Positions 37,201 through 48,609 of a stretch of 64,000 nucleotides of DNA are shown one piece after another. This DNA is from Blattamonas nauphoetae (lineage: Eukaryota > Preaxostyla > Oxymonadida), in assembly GCA_033064195.1 (NCBI GenBank), contig JARBJD010000056.1, positions 124,001-188,000 of the forward strand, read 5' to 3'. How positions within the stretch are numbered: the stretch's first letter is position 1; every line of letters starts with the position of its first letter. Under the pieces are notes generated by a model, which was not told the origin of the DNA, made no database searches, and worked only from the letters and a program-made list of their open reading frames with translations. Position numbers and translations under genes: made by a program.

Positions 37201-39042
37201 CTCCCTCCACACCAAACAGCAACTCAACTTTCCTCTCCTCCTCCCCCACACTCTCGTTCCACATCAGATCCACCATCTCGTTCGAAGACATTTCGAGTTC
37301 CTTTGCATTCGTTCGTTCTGGCAAAATACGGTTTCTCTGATTCGATTCCTTCTCTATACGAGCTCACACAGGATCAACTGAATGAAGAAGTGACGAATGT
37401 GACACCAGCCACACTCAGTCAATGGCACCCGCGCCGAGTTGTGATTGATCCGTCGTTCTTCCCGCAACATGCTCAAACGGAGTCACTGTCATTGTTCACC
37501 TCTTTCATCCATCGCCTCTTCGATAATACGTTCATTCCTGTGACGACATCTTTCTCTACAGAGATTCCAGACCTTCCACTTGACGAGACTTTCCTTCTCT
37601 CTCAAATTCGGAAGATTGAAGTCATCCTCACCTCAATTGATCTCAAGAATAAACCACAATTCATAAAGAATCTTGTCTCAAAACTATCATCCATTCAAAC
37701 TTCAGAACAAATTTCCGTCATTTTCTCTCTCCTTCCCACAATCCACTCGTCTCTCCAGCAGTTTCACCTCTCAACTGACCAAAATCGGGCCATCCTGAGA
37801 GCTATCGAATCAATCGAAGCCAATCAACCCCATCCGACACTCGTATTTGTGAAATCTGGGAGTGCTTTCTTAACTTCAACGAACACATCTTCTGTGGATG
37901 TTGTGGACACAACAGAATCTCGCCCCTTCCCGATTCCGTTCAGCACGGGATACAAAGAAACGGATCTGCGAACAGAAATGAAAGATGTCTTCGAACCATT
38001 GACACGCCTTCTGCCCGATCACTTCCCGACAGGGCGTCCATCACTCATGAGTGTTGACAATGAAGGAAAGCAGGAACTACGGAAGACTACTTCATCGGAG
38101 GATGAAGCAAAAGACAGAGTCAGAGCAATCATGAACTCGGTAATTCTGAGAACGGGGGATACATCGAGGACACCTCTCTTCGTGTTTGTTGTTGATGAGG
38201 ATCTCGCTGACAACCAGAGTCTGCCCATGTCACTTCGTTCTTCAGACGACAGAGTTCGTTGTGGGATGATGCGACAGAGAAGCCTTGCAGATGTTCTGTG
38301 GATCCTGTTCCTGTCTCGCCTCTCTCGCGAAGTAATTGCTCTCCCATTCAACACTTCCGTCAACTCTGCTGACTTCTCATACTCTGTCATCCCGTTCCTC
38401 TCCAACGCTCTCGTCGACGTGAAGCTCCTCAAACACAGATTCTCTTCATACTCTGTTCCCACCGTCCTCAACACTCTCATTTGTCAGAGAGCCAACCGTC
38501 GTCTCAATCATCCCAACAGGATCTCGTCAGTCGGTCTTGACCTTCTCGTCTCTGCGTTTCCGCACCTTAAAGACGAAACACAAATCCTTCTTCTTTCTCA
38601 TCTTTTGATGGTATACCCGTCTGGTCGAAAGGGAAGGTCGCGATTGGATGCTCTCGTCAATCATCCATCACCCGAAATCGGACTCGTCGCTCTGATTCGC
38701 TGGTTCCAACTTCTGTCTTCGATCGCAAAGAAAACCACACTCCAAGATGCAATTAAAAGCAGAGGTTTTTCCCTCGCAAAGGTTGAAACGTTTATGCTGC
38801 GTGCATTCTATCTCATCATCGAACATGATGGTCCAGATGACCTCATCACTCAGCTGTGCGACGCGATCGGTCAAATCATAACACTTGAAGGAGAACCGTT
38901 GTTCTTCAAGACGTCACATACACAAGACCTTCAAGAACTCATTCCACTGGCTCTCATATTCACCAAATCTGTCGACAAAGACTCTGTTCGCGGGAAGCAT
39001 CTCCAAAACGTCATATGGTGGATTAACAGGTATCTGAAATAA
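31239..39042 (+). CDS. Giant P-loop NTPase with coiled-coil N-terminus (2,580 residues)
   Basis: Exon 31239-36980 and exon 37042-39042 join in phase across a 61-nt GT-AG intron. Without that splice the first frame ends at 37046. The start has a good context (GCACCATGG). Residues ~25-125 are coiled coil. At ~225-240, FYITGDQGIGKTSLML is a Walker A motif; GDVIFVELE and, later, GTLSIIFTSPDQNRM followed by FRLPTFSLAEA come next. This order resembles the P-loop module of Crinkler/RHSP-type proteins (Walker A, a 'SP' strand, then a 'Pxws..E' segment), but the match is by pattern only. Then ~150 acidic/Ser-rich residues and ~2,000 residues of mostly alpha-helical sequence with no recognisable domain. 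It could be an NTPase switch with a large helical sensor. No transfer signature is evident. Confidence 0.6.
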
Positions 39043-39640
39043 CCCACACAAACTCAATCTCTCGGCAGAAGCTCCAATCATGGATGGAATGGCATGATTC
39101 ATGCACACTTCAATTTTATCATTTCATCTCACATTCAATCCTGTTTTCACACTCTTTTTCTAAAAAGAACTGAACAGGAAGCCTGAAGAAAGCTGGATTA
39201 AAGAAATGAGATTAAGCAAAAGTTGTGGGAACGATGACAACGGAAAGTATCACAGAAATCCGGTAAGTGCGAAACCTATGTACAGTCGAGAAAGCAAAAC
39301 TGCAAGGTTGTAATATGAGAGAAAAGAAAGTCACACCGAGTTTATTCTGTTCACTGAAGAGTTCTGTGGCGTGATTTTCGACGCCAACAGCTGAAGAAGT
39401 CTCGAGAGTGTGTGTGGGCAGGATTTGTCCAATTGGGGGACAGATCTGAACTCGTTCACGACAACTCGTATTCATCTCCCAATTAAAGATTCAGGAACTT
39501 TTGTGATGATAAAACACCGAAATTTAGTATTGTTGTTGAGATTGACAAATATCCAGAGAAAAGCGAGAAAAGTGAAATGCGAGTGTTGAGATCTAGTATT
39601 GTAGTGCATAAAATTTGATGGTTCCACGCTTGAAAGTTTG

Positions 39641-41132
39641 ATGCTTGCCGTTTGGTTCATTTCTGAAATTTAGACGAGGAAAAGAAGGCGACATATTGGG
39701 CCAGAGAAAAAGAAGGAAGTCCTGATCCTGTGGACGCACGGGTATTCTCCAACGAGAATTGCAAAAAAGCTCCATCTTGCCGAAGGAACTGTGCACTCAA
39801 TGATTTCTCGATTGAGGCACAAACGAACATCTACAACACCACCGGGAAGGAAGAGGAAGACGACTGACGGGCAAGATGCAGCAATTGTTCAGCTCATCGA
39901 ATCAAATAGATTTGCTACAAGATGTGAAATAAAATCTAAAATTAAAAGCAAACTGAAAATTTCGATGTCCGAGCCAACGATCGCCAAGCGAGCACGGGAA
40001 GTCGGCATTCAACAACGCGTGGCTAGCAGAAAACCACTACTGAGGGAAATAAATCTCACAAAGCGCCTGAGATTTGCGACTGCTCACGTATCCTGGACTT
40101 TCAACCAGTGGAAAGGGGTCCTTTGGTCAGACGAGTGTACCATTCACTTATCAGAACCCCGAGGAAAAGTCTACGTCTGGAGGCGGGAGGACGAAAAATA
40201 TCATCGAAACTGCGTCTTACATACAGTTAAGCATAGTGCTAAAGTTAATGTCTGGGGATCGATCGGATATAGGGGGATGGGAAGCATCGTGTTCATCACC
40301 GGGAACTTGACGAAGGAGCAGTACCTTCAAATCTTGAAATTGAATTTGCTAGCAAATCTAGAACAAGGTTGTTACAAACCTTGGCAAACTGCAACTTGGC
40401 GGGACAGATCAAAATGGACTCTAACAGTCAAAAACACACTATTAATATCTTTCTAGGGAAGATATGTTGCTCTAGGATTCCGAAAAAAAGTACAGAAACC
40501 TCGGAGGAAATCATAAAAATAAGGGTCGGATCAATCCATGAAATCTAAAATAGGAAATCTCAGAAATGTATAGACCTCTAGAAAGTTCCAAGCCTTGATA
40601 TTAAAGGAATAGGTGTTCTTTGAAGATAAATGAAGGTTTAATGACAGAGAATCAACCAATTCTTTTTCAAGATCGCCCTAATTCACTATCAGAAATTTTG
40701 AGAAAATGAAGTTTTTCCGAATCTCTTATCGCTTCGATTCTCCTTATTTCCTAGAAAATCACCAGTACAATCACTCATTGACTGAATAGGTCTGTCCGAC
40801 CAAGTTGCATGTTGCCCAAACCTTCGTCATTCATGCACGACAATAGCCCAATTCACACGGCACAGTTGATCACCGAGTGGCTCGAAATGAATGATGTTGT
40901 GACGTTGGACTGGCCACCCCAAAGCCCCGACTTAAACCCCATCGAGAACATTTGGAGGATATTGAAACAAAAGTTGAACAAGGAAACAATTCATTCCGTT
41001 GATGACCTGAAGGATCACATTCGAAGAATCTGGAGGTACCACTTGCTGGACGGCGTTCGAAATTCGATAGCAAGTTTACCCGAGAGAATGTCGCATGTGG
41101 TAAAAAACAGTGGCAGCTGGACGCGATGGTAG
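39641..41132 (+). pseudogene. Tc1 transposase, split by a nested element
   Basis: The reading frame starts at ATG 39641, with a possible 24-nt intron at 39650-39673. A helix-turn-helix region follows (PTRIAKKLHLAEGTVHSMIS). The catalytic residues are the Asp in LWSDECTIHL, the Asp in MHDNSPIHTA and the Glu in LNPIENIWRI; 34 residues separate the last two, the DD34E spacing of the Tc1 family. The frame is interrupted by the 434-bp element at 40383-40816 and resumes in the same frame after one target-duplication copy. No other stop was seen, so the insertion into an otherwise intact copy looks recent. It ends at TAG 41130-41132. Confidence 0.9.
40383..40816. mobile_element. Short non-autonomous element nested in the Tc1 transposase (8-bp duplication)
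   Basis: Terminal inverted repeats of ~25 bp (left GGCAAACTGCAACTTGGCGG; right GGCAACATGCAACTTGGTCG on the minus strand) are flanked by the identical 8-bp repeats CAAACCTT (40375-40382 and 40817-40824). The element is 434 bp, A/T-rich and non-coding. The GGCA termini and 8-bp duplication match elements A and B, so it probably uses the same kind of transposase, although its interior is different. Confidence 0.92.
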
Positions 41133-41324
41133 CATGATGAAAGGATGATCATCCCATGTTGATTAATTTTCTTGACACGTCACCATACTTATCTCCCAGC
41201 TTCTATTTTATGAAAAGTTCAACTCAATACAAACAGTGAAATGGAGGAGAAAACCAAATCGGAAGCTTCTCTCAGCCTTGCAGTTTTGCTTTCTCGACTG
41301 TATGAATCGACGTCAAAGACATAA

Positions 41325-43249
41325 TTAAGTTGAACCCGAGTCCGAGTGAAGATACGCTCCGCTCGAATCAACCAAAAAAGGCTTTTCCGCAGAAAAGTAA
41401 GACTGAGGCTTGATGTTCATCACAATTGTGAATTTCACTTGGACATTAAGACGAACAAGTGGAAGCTGTGCCCGGTTGATCTTGCGAAGGTCGCAGAAGA
41501 CATTATCTGGAAAGTGTTGGCAGGATATCCAGGTTGTTTGTCGGTCGAAGGATATTCTCTGCTTAAACTCGCCAGTGAATGTCTCGGTTGATGTGAGATT
41601 GGGGAAGAGGTTGAGATAATACAGAAGTAAATCTTGATTTTTCATTCTGAGAAGATTTTGGACACGATAAGGAAGAGCAAAGAACTGAGCTGGACAAGAC
41701 GATGACGCTGGCTGAAAAAGTGGGCCTTCAGGCTCATCGGGACTTGTGGGTGTCGATGCTGGACGGATCAATGGTGAAGAAAACGTGATCGTCTTGGGAG
41801 CCGTTTCTGGTCTTTGAGGAGGGACCATGTTTGGGAATGGAGCGAGATTGGGTGAATTACGGGTAGAATTCGCTGCTCGATGCGTATCAAAGGGCGGGTC
41901 ATTTGACGGGAGAGCTGGGCTTGTACGGAAAGTTTGGGGAGACTGAATGTGCTGTAAAGTTGGCTGGGTTGGTAAAAATACGAGTGACTTTGGGGGAAGA
42001 GGACGCTGGGCTTCGTGAATGGGGAATCGTCCCGAAATGGTGGAATCATTGGGGGTGTGGACTGAATTGTGGTTTAGGTCGTTCTTGTGACGGTTCTGGC
42101 GGGATGAGCCAGTCCAATGAATAGTTGACGCGGGGGTGGGAAACAATATCGTCGGTGTTTGGTTAATAGATGGAGATAGCCGATTGGGAGGTTGGGGGAA
42201 CAATTGAGGCACAGGATCTGGAGCCTTTGGTTGAGGTGGTGCTACGAGGATTGTTTTCGGTTGCGCATATTGTCGTTGAACGGGTCGAAGGCTCGGAGTA
42301 ATTTTTGGCAAGACAGATATCGACGAAAACTTTGTCTCAGTTTTGGGTAAGGGACTCGTTCGCGTGGTTGGTGGTTGGCTGTGTGTGGGGAGTTCATCAA
42401 AAGGGGAATTCGGAGGTGAACTATTGTCCCTTTCTGTCTGGAGTGGCATCTGAAGACTAAGGGAGGGCACGTCAGGCGAAAGAACTGGTGAATTAGAGAA
42501 GCCATACCCACCTTCAGACAAAGATGGGGAAGTTCGAGGTGATATTTCCAAGCCAGGCGAAGTGGTTGTGTATTCGTTGAGTGGATCAACAGGAAACACT
42601 TGGATGTCAGGCGTGAGGTAGAGGGTCGGGAAAGTTGTGGGTGCATCAATCGTTAAAAAATTAAGCGGATCCGATGACTGGAAGGAAGATTCTGGACTGG
42701 TAATCTTGGATGAAGGGGTTGAGAAGGTAGAGTGGACGTCGGTGGGCGATGAGAAGAGTGACGACTGAGAAATGTGATCTATAGTGGTCGAAATAAATGA
42801 TTGGCCACTAATTGGTGAGAAGTTCAGCGAGAGTTCGGAAACACTGCCTTGGCTCGAAGATTCCGCATCAAAGAAAGATGAGCTTCGAGAGAGTGATTTG
42901 AATGCTACTCTTCTCGAGACATTATCTTGCGCAACAAACTCAAATGGATTTTCAGGCAAGGAGTTTGCAACAAGGGTATTTCCAACGGGGAGGATAGCTG
43001 TAATGGCAGACGATCCATTTTCAAGGAGGTGAAGAGACTGATGGTGAGAATCGTCGGGAAGTACATGGACAAGAGGGTTAATGTCGGGAGCACTGAATTT
43101 CAAGAGCGTTATATTCATATTATCAGAGAAAAAGAAGACCTTTGGACGAGGGTGTTGCGTTCAAGTTTGGGAACGTCACTCTGTTGCTGGACAAATGGAA
43201 CAAAATGGTTAGAAAAATCAGGAATCCGAGTGTTTACACTGACGTCCAT
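41325..43249 (-). CDS. Ser/Pro-rich protein with a small ordered C-terminus, function unknown
   Basis: Exons 43249-43140 and 43092-41325 join in phase across a 47-nt intron to 625 residues. The start MDVSVNTRIPDFSNHFVPF gives the first exon. Residues 60-480 are dominated by Ser, Pro, Thr and Gln with almost no hydrophobic clusters, so probably disordered. The last ~110 residues look folded: PYRVQNLLRMKNQDLLLYYL, then WISCQHFPDNVFCDLRKINR and VRLNVQVKFTIVMNI, a helix followed by beta strands. I recognise no family. The gene follows the receptor-phosphatase gene on the same strand (190-bp gap), and a Tc1 transposon sits just past its stop. Confidence 0.6.
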
Positions 43250-43439
43250 TACGGAGGAGCCATAAAATGAAGAACGGAACAGCCCATTAAATTCGTTTTT
43301 TTGGACCTTGTGTTTTCTCGAAACTTTTATCAAATAAAATCGAAAAGCAAATGAAGAGCATGCTCTACTCGAACATAAACAAAATGAAAACAAAAACAGA
43401 AGTAGATAATCCAAATATAACATGGTTTGTTTCGTGAAA

Positions 43440-46400
43440 CTAAAATGTGTCCCCTTGAATGAACTCCAATGTAAAGTCTTCTCTCTCCTTCTGCTCCTTC
43501 TTTTTCTTTTCAATGTTCTCTGCTGTTTTCTTTGCCTTCTCCAATTCTTCCTTCTTCCTTCTTTCTTCATTCTGTTTTGCCTCCATCTCTTCCACTTTCA
43601 ACTGTTCCAACTCCCGCCTCAACATCAAACTCTGCTTCACTCGAATTGTCATCGCAAGTGAGCAAGCTCCTGTGAGAATAGTATCTTTCATCAGAGGGAC
43701 AACTAAGTGAACACTTTTTTGAGTATAGAACGATGAAACGAGTGCATGGAGGAGAGAGGGAGTGGATGGGTGGATTGCCTTTGTACCTGTGTTCGGGATG
43801 AGTTGGGAGACAAACTGATGAAGCGATGATGTTGTCTCGTTCCGACCAGCGAGTGTCCTCCAAAATAGGCCCGCTCTTCCGTTCTCTTTCTCTTCTTCTT
43901 CCTTCATCAGTTCTTCCTGATTTATGAGTCTGAAAGAGAGTTTGGTCTCGTCAATTGCCTCAACTGGAGGAGGAACAACATCGGGGTCGAGTCTGGCACG
44001 CAGCTCGTCGTTAATTCTCTGCTCTTCTTCTTGTTTCCGCTTCTCTCGCTTTTTGTCTTCCACTCTCTCTTTCACATGTGTTGTGAAGGGAGAGTAGCGT
44101 GGGAGTGGAATGAGCAGTGTTGCATCCCCGTCCAGAATTTCTCCGAGGCCGGAGAAATTCACCAGATCCCATTTTTGTTGTGGTTCTGAAATTGATTGCG
44201 TTTGTGGAACGTCTTGTTTGGTTACCTTGACCCCCAAATGTCCCTCCAGACTCATCCGAACAGAACACGCCCCGACGACACAATCATCCCCCACAAGCCC
44301 AGCATCCATCACAACCAAATCAATCCTTTCTGCCCCAACCGCTTCGGAGAGGGCCAATGAGAGCAGTCGAAGGAGTTCCAGACGAGGAAGAGTAACGAGG
44401 GTGTGGGTTGGAGTTTGTGGGAGAGGAAAGTGGGCGAGTGAGGTGAGTCCGTTGTTCGTGTTGAGACGAGAAAGAAGAAGTGACTCGAACAGGAATTGAA
44501 CTTGCGATTCGTAAATCGTGAATCGGAAGAAGTCTTTCTCTGCCACTCCATCTCGATCCACAAACAGTCCCTCATTCTTCCTCAGTGTCGCTTTCACTCT
44601 TCTCTGCTTCTCCGTTTCCATCCGAAAATCCCCTTTTGCCTTCTCCCAAACAGGAGAAGTCGAATTGTGGAACACCGTCGTGGAGAAGCTGGTGATTGAT
44701 GGCGTAGGTGGTGTGCAGAACTGGACAGCGTCTGCCAGAGCAGGCAGATCAAGAGAGGTCGACGAAACTGAAACGAACGGGTCGATGATGTCGTTGATTG
44801 TGATTGGCTGGAGATTGACACATTCGATACGAGTGATATCCACGTCAAACGACAGAATTGCTTGGTCGGCTGGAAGGGACGGGTTCTGACTTGTTGTGGG
44901 CGAGTTCCGAACATTCATTCGTTCGCCCAAAAGATCTCCAATCGTCACGCTCGGTGGGTTCACAACGATCGTCATTTTCTCGCTCACTGGAGCGTGGTCG
45001 CTCGTCAGACAATCAAAGCCGTGGTTGAGAAGACCTCGCCGTCCAATCCGCATCGACTTCCGAATCTGCGATCCTCGTCCGAATGCATGTTTCGTTAGAA
45101 TTCTGTCTGTGAACGAAGGCGTTTGATTCTTCTTGTTTGAGAACACATATTCTCGAGTTGTGCGAGTGTGTGGAGGACGGTGATGAACGAGTCGATAAGA
45201 TGGCAGAATGGGAAGAATGGAGGGCTCTGTGAACCCAAAAAATAGTTTGTGTTTCGATCGCTGAATCTGGAGCTGGTCGAAAAAGAGAAGAGCATGAGAT
45301 GTTTCCAGAAATGATTGATTTTCGCTTTGGATGTTCAGAAGACTGGACGACGACGAATCGAAGATGTACGAACTCTGCTCGCCGTTCAAATTCCGCGTCA
45401 AAAGAGGCGACAATGCATTCACGTTCAGCTCCGGATCTTTGGGTGTTTGGTTCTTTTTTCGCCAGTTCTTCTCTTCTCCCATTTTCACAGAAACACACCC
45501 AAACGGCTCGAGTCGACGAAGCGTCTCATCAAACGGCAAATCCAGCCGATAATTGAGGTCGCCAAGGAAGACGACACAATCGAAGGGGTGTGTCAGGTCC
45601 AGTTTGTTCAGACTGGACTGCGTGGGAGTGAGAGAGGTGAGTGTGGAGACGAACACTTTCGCAAGTTCGGATTGTTGGATTGGGTTCAGAGTGAGGAAGG
45701 AGTGGTCGAGTTTGTCGCTGTACTGTGGAAGCAAGACAGAGTAATCAAGTCTCCCCGTGTGCTGTTTTGTTTCTCCGCCTGTTTTGGTCTTTCGAAGAGT
45801 CATTGTCATCGTCATTTGTGTTTGGTGTTTGTCGAGTTCGGTTGTTTTCGCTTTTCGTTGATTTTCTTTCAATTCTTGTTGGACATCATCGTTCCAACCA
45901 TCTCCGCTCAGCGTTGCACTCATTCCAGCAACAAGACTCTTCACATTCTGCATTCTTTCCCATCCTCTCCATGCAAAAGCATTCAGATGAGAATTTGAGA
46001 AGAGAAGGATGGTCGACCCAGCGTGGAGAACTGACGATTCTGGGAAAGGATCAATTGTGGAGTCGAGGCTGGCATATCCGCTGCTCTTCTTCAGCTTGAT
46101 CGTTCTTTTGTTCGGTCCGGAAAGGACTTCTTTCCAATCCACCGTTTTTCGGCGGATTTTGGTTGCTGACGATTCCTCGCCAATTCCAACGAGAAGTGCG
46201 ACACTTCCTTTGTTTCCGAGAAGCTGCATCTTCCCAAAAGCTTCTTTGGATGTGCGTTTGACCTGGATGAATGGAATGAGATCGTGTTTTGCGAAGAGGA
46301 AGGACTGGATTCCTTGGATTGTCTCTGAAATAACGAGTGCGTGTGTGTCATGAAGAATTGAGTTGAGAAATTCACTCAAAGTGTTGGGAAGATCCTGGAG

Positions 46401-48378
46401 ATTGGTGTAACCTTCTGAAATTTCGCTTTCTTTGTTGAGTAAAGCTTCTTGGAAGCCGAGGAAGAGCAGGTCATTTTGGATGGCTGGTTCTCCTCGTTCG
46501 TTGTTTGATGTCGCGAAAATCACGTCAAGATCGGAAGGATAGTAACAACCAAGGTTGAATGTCATCATGAACACAGACAAGGATGGTGGGAGTTCGCGGA
46601 CAGGAGAAGAAAAACTTCTGACAGACGATGGCTGTTCTGAAGGTTTAATTTGGGCTTGTTGAGAGGTTGATGTGAATAATCGATACAATGCTGTGCTAAT
46701 ATCGAGGTTGGAGATTTTTTCCTCAGAATTGTCCGAAGTTAGAGGATATGTTCTGGTGAAACAGGGAGTGTCAGCGCTTGACTTTAAAAGAACTGTTATC
46801 TTCTCCGCATCTGTTGTAGAATCTTCAGGTGTGTTTCGTGATTGATATTCTCCTACGATAGTTCGTTTGTTCAGTACATTGTTTGAGAATGGATCTGTGA
46901 CTCGGATGAGGACAGTTCCAGGAGGTAGTGTTGCAGAATCGATTGATTGAATGCTGCGATCGGACAGTAGAGGTGAGACAGTTGGCGTGATGAAGGGAAG
47001 AGTGGAAAATAGACGAGAAAACTCATCTTTTCGTCGAGATGAATCTGGGTGTTGAATAAAGACAGCTTTATTCTCTAAATTCGAAAGTGCATCAACAGTT
47101 TTCATGTTGTTCCATCGTTCTTGCACTTTCTGTATATATTCTTCCTCTGGTAACTGTTCTCCGATCTCGTCACTGAATACCGTTTGTCTGTCGATTGGAA
47201 TTGTCATTTGAGAAACAGACCCGGAATCTGGGGCGTGCTGTCTCAGTTCTTGATTTCTAAATCGATCAAATGACATCAATGCCTTTCTTTGAACTTTGGC
47301 GTCCGATTTCTGTCGTCGTTTTCGAGAAATTCGGTCTTTGATTTCGATGAAGTACACAATCATGTTCACAACACCAGCTAAAGGTGTTAAAGCTCGTTCG
47401 GTAATATGGAACGCATTTGTATTTTGGCTTGCCCAGGTAACAGAGAAGAAGCCCAGCATGCAATCAACAACCCACAGAACATGAATCAAGACATATCCTG
47501 TCAGAAGAACTAGGAATAGATTGAAAAATGAAGATGTACGAAGAATAGAGATATTGAGTGAAAGAAGCAATGACATCTGTGACGCTTGGCAAACCAATGA
47601 GTTTCATTGTTACTGTTCGAAAGCGACGATTGAGAATGACATCTGAGTGCATCTTTTTGTCACGTTGATTGACCACGAGAACTTGAATGACGAGTCTGTT
47701 GAGGGTGGGAAGGTAGAGACGAAGAAGAAGATGAATCGAACGAAAAATACATTGTGCATGCAATATCAATCAGAATGATAAATGAATAACAGAGTGCGAC
47801 ACGAGAGATGAGTTTGTCAATCCTGACATCGATCGGTATATCGACTGGCGAGAAAGATTGAGGATCGAGTGAGAACAAGTAAAAGGATCACACTTTGTGA
47901 TTTTCCACGGATTAGAAACTCAACCACAGATGCGATGACCGAGAGTAGAGAGTATGACCAGACGATTGCATGGTATAAAGGCTCAAACTTGTGAGTCTAT
48001 TCAAACACAAAAGATGACTGTTGAAATGTGAATACCCGACGATATCGAAACACAACGATTGAGTATTGGACGATCGTGTAGATTAGACTCCAACCATGAG
48101 CGGCAACAGTCGAAAATTGCTGAATGATTGATTGAAAATGATACTGAAGAACATGGAGAGACCTTGACAAAAAGTGACGCTGCTAGACACTTTGGGATGA
48201 GTTCAGTAAAAATTGATGCCGCGTTAATGACTTCCACAAGTGCAAGCCAGAACTGAATTTTTACAGAAAAAATTGGATATCGCCGGGCAGAGAGGAGGTA
48301 GTTGATGATCACAAAGCAGCAACTGATTATTGACAATCCTGCAGACACGAGAGGAACGAATTGAACCGCCTTCAGCAT
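43440..48378 (-). CDS. Seven-helix receptor fused to inositol polyphosphate 5-phosphatase and C2-like domain
   Basis: Six exons (48378-48163, 48119-48036, 47996-47894, 47844-47742, 47695-47595, 47509-43440) join in phase to 1,558 residues. Residues 1-265 form seven membrane helices of cAMP-receptor (class E-like) type: VSAGLSIISCCFVIINYLL opens, FSTVAAHGWSLIYTIVQY is helix 3, YHAIVWSYSLLSVIASVVEF helix 4, and ALTPLAGVVNMIVYFIE helix 7. Helices 6 and 7 share one uninterrupted exon with the enzyme, which argues strongly for a real fusion. The 5-phosphatase (~515-1045) has LLGNKGSVAL, FLGDLNYRLDLP, PSFTDRILTK and TSDHAPVS, all catalytic motifs. A C2-like domain (IDPFVSVSS, FHNSTSPVWEK) and a charged coil follow. 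It probably couples an outside signal to removal of the 5-phosphate from PIP2/PIP3 or inositol phosphates at a membrane. Confidence 0.85.
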
Positions 48379-48609
48379 TTGAGAGTGTCCGGATCGATCT
48401 GCCCCAAGTATCGTTTTTTCCAGGCTGTTCGGAGCTTCACGATACAGACATTTTGAATCGTTTATAACACTTAGATCTTTCTTACTGTGCACTTCCTTCC
48501 CCCATTCGATTCTATTAATCCTCCTTATCAAACCATTCCGTCGAAAAGATTCGTTGATTTTTTTCACATCAGCACTTAAGCGTATCGTCAGCCACGAGAT
48601 TTCAATCTC
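48379..48609. promoter_or_regulatory. Putative bidirectional promoter region
   Basis: 231 bp separate the start codons of the receptor-phosphatase gene and the plus-strand helical gene. Both 5' regions must lie here; no motif was identified. Confidence 0.4.

Larger units (their letters stand above)
39283..41300 (+). mobile_element. Tc1/mariner DNA transposon (DD34E) with a nested insertion
   Basis: Perfect terminal inverted repeats of ~25 bp (CAGTCGAGAAAGCAAAACTG...) are flanked by TA at 39281-39282 and 41301-41302, the Tc1/mariner target duplication. Total 2,018 bp, of which 434 bp is a later insertion. The outer ~60 bp of the right end resembles 63636-63700, so a related element sits at 62439-63700. 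The transposon landed between the giant P-loop gene and the minus-strand Ser/Pro-rich gene, 25 bp past the latter's stop codon. Confidence 0.93.

Noticed and set aside
37043-37381. Second plus-strand frame at the start of exon 2 of the giant gene
   Set aside because: It overlaps a 669-codon frame with better protein composition and ends quickly.
39212-39475. Minus-strand frame of 87 codons
   Set aside because: It crosses the left end of the Tc1 transposon, including its terminal repeat, so it is chance.
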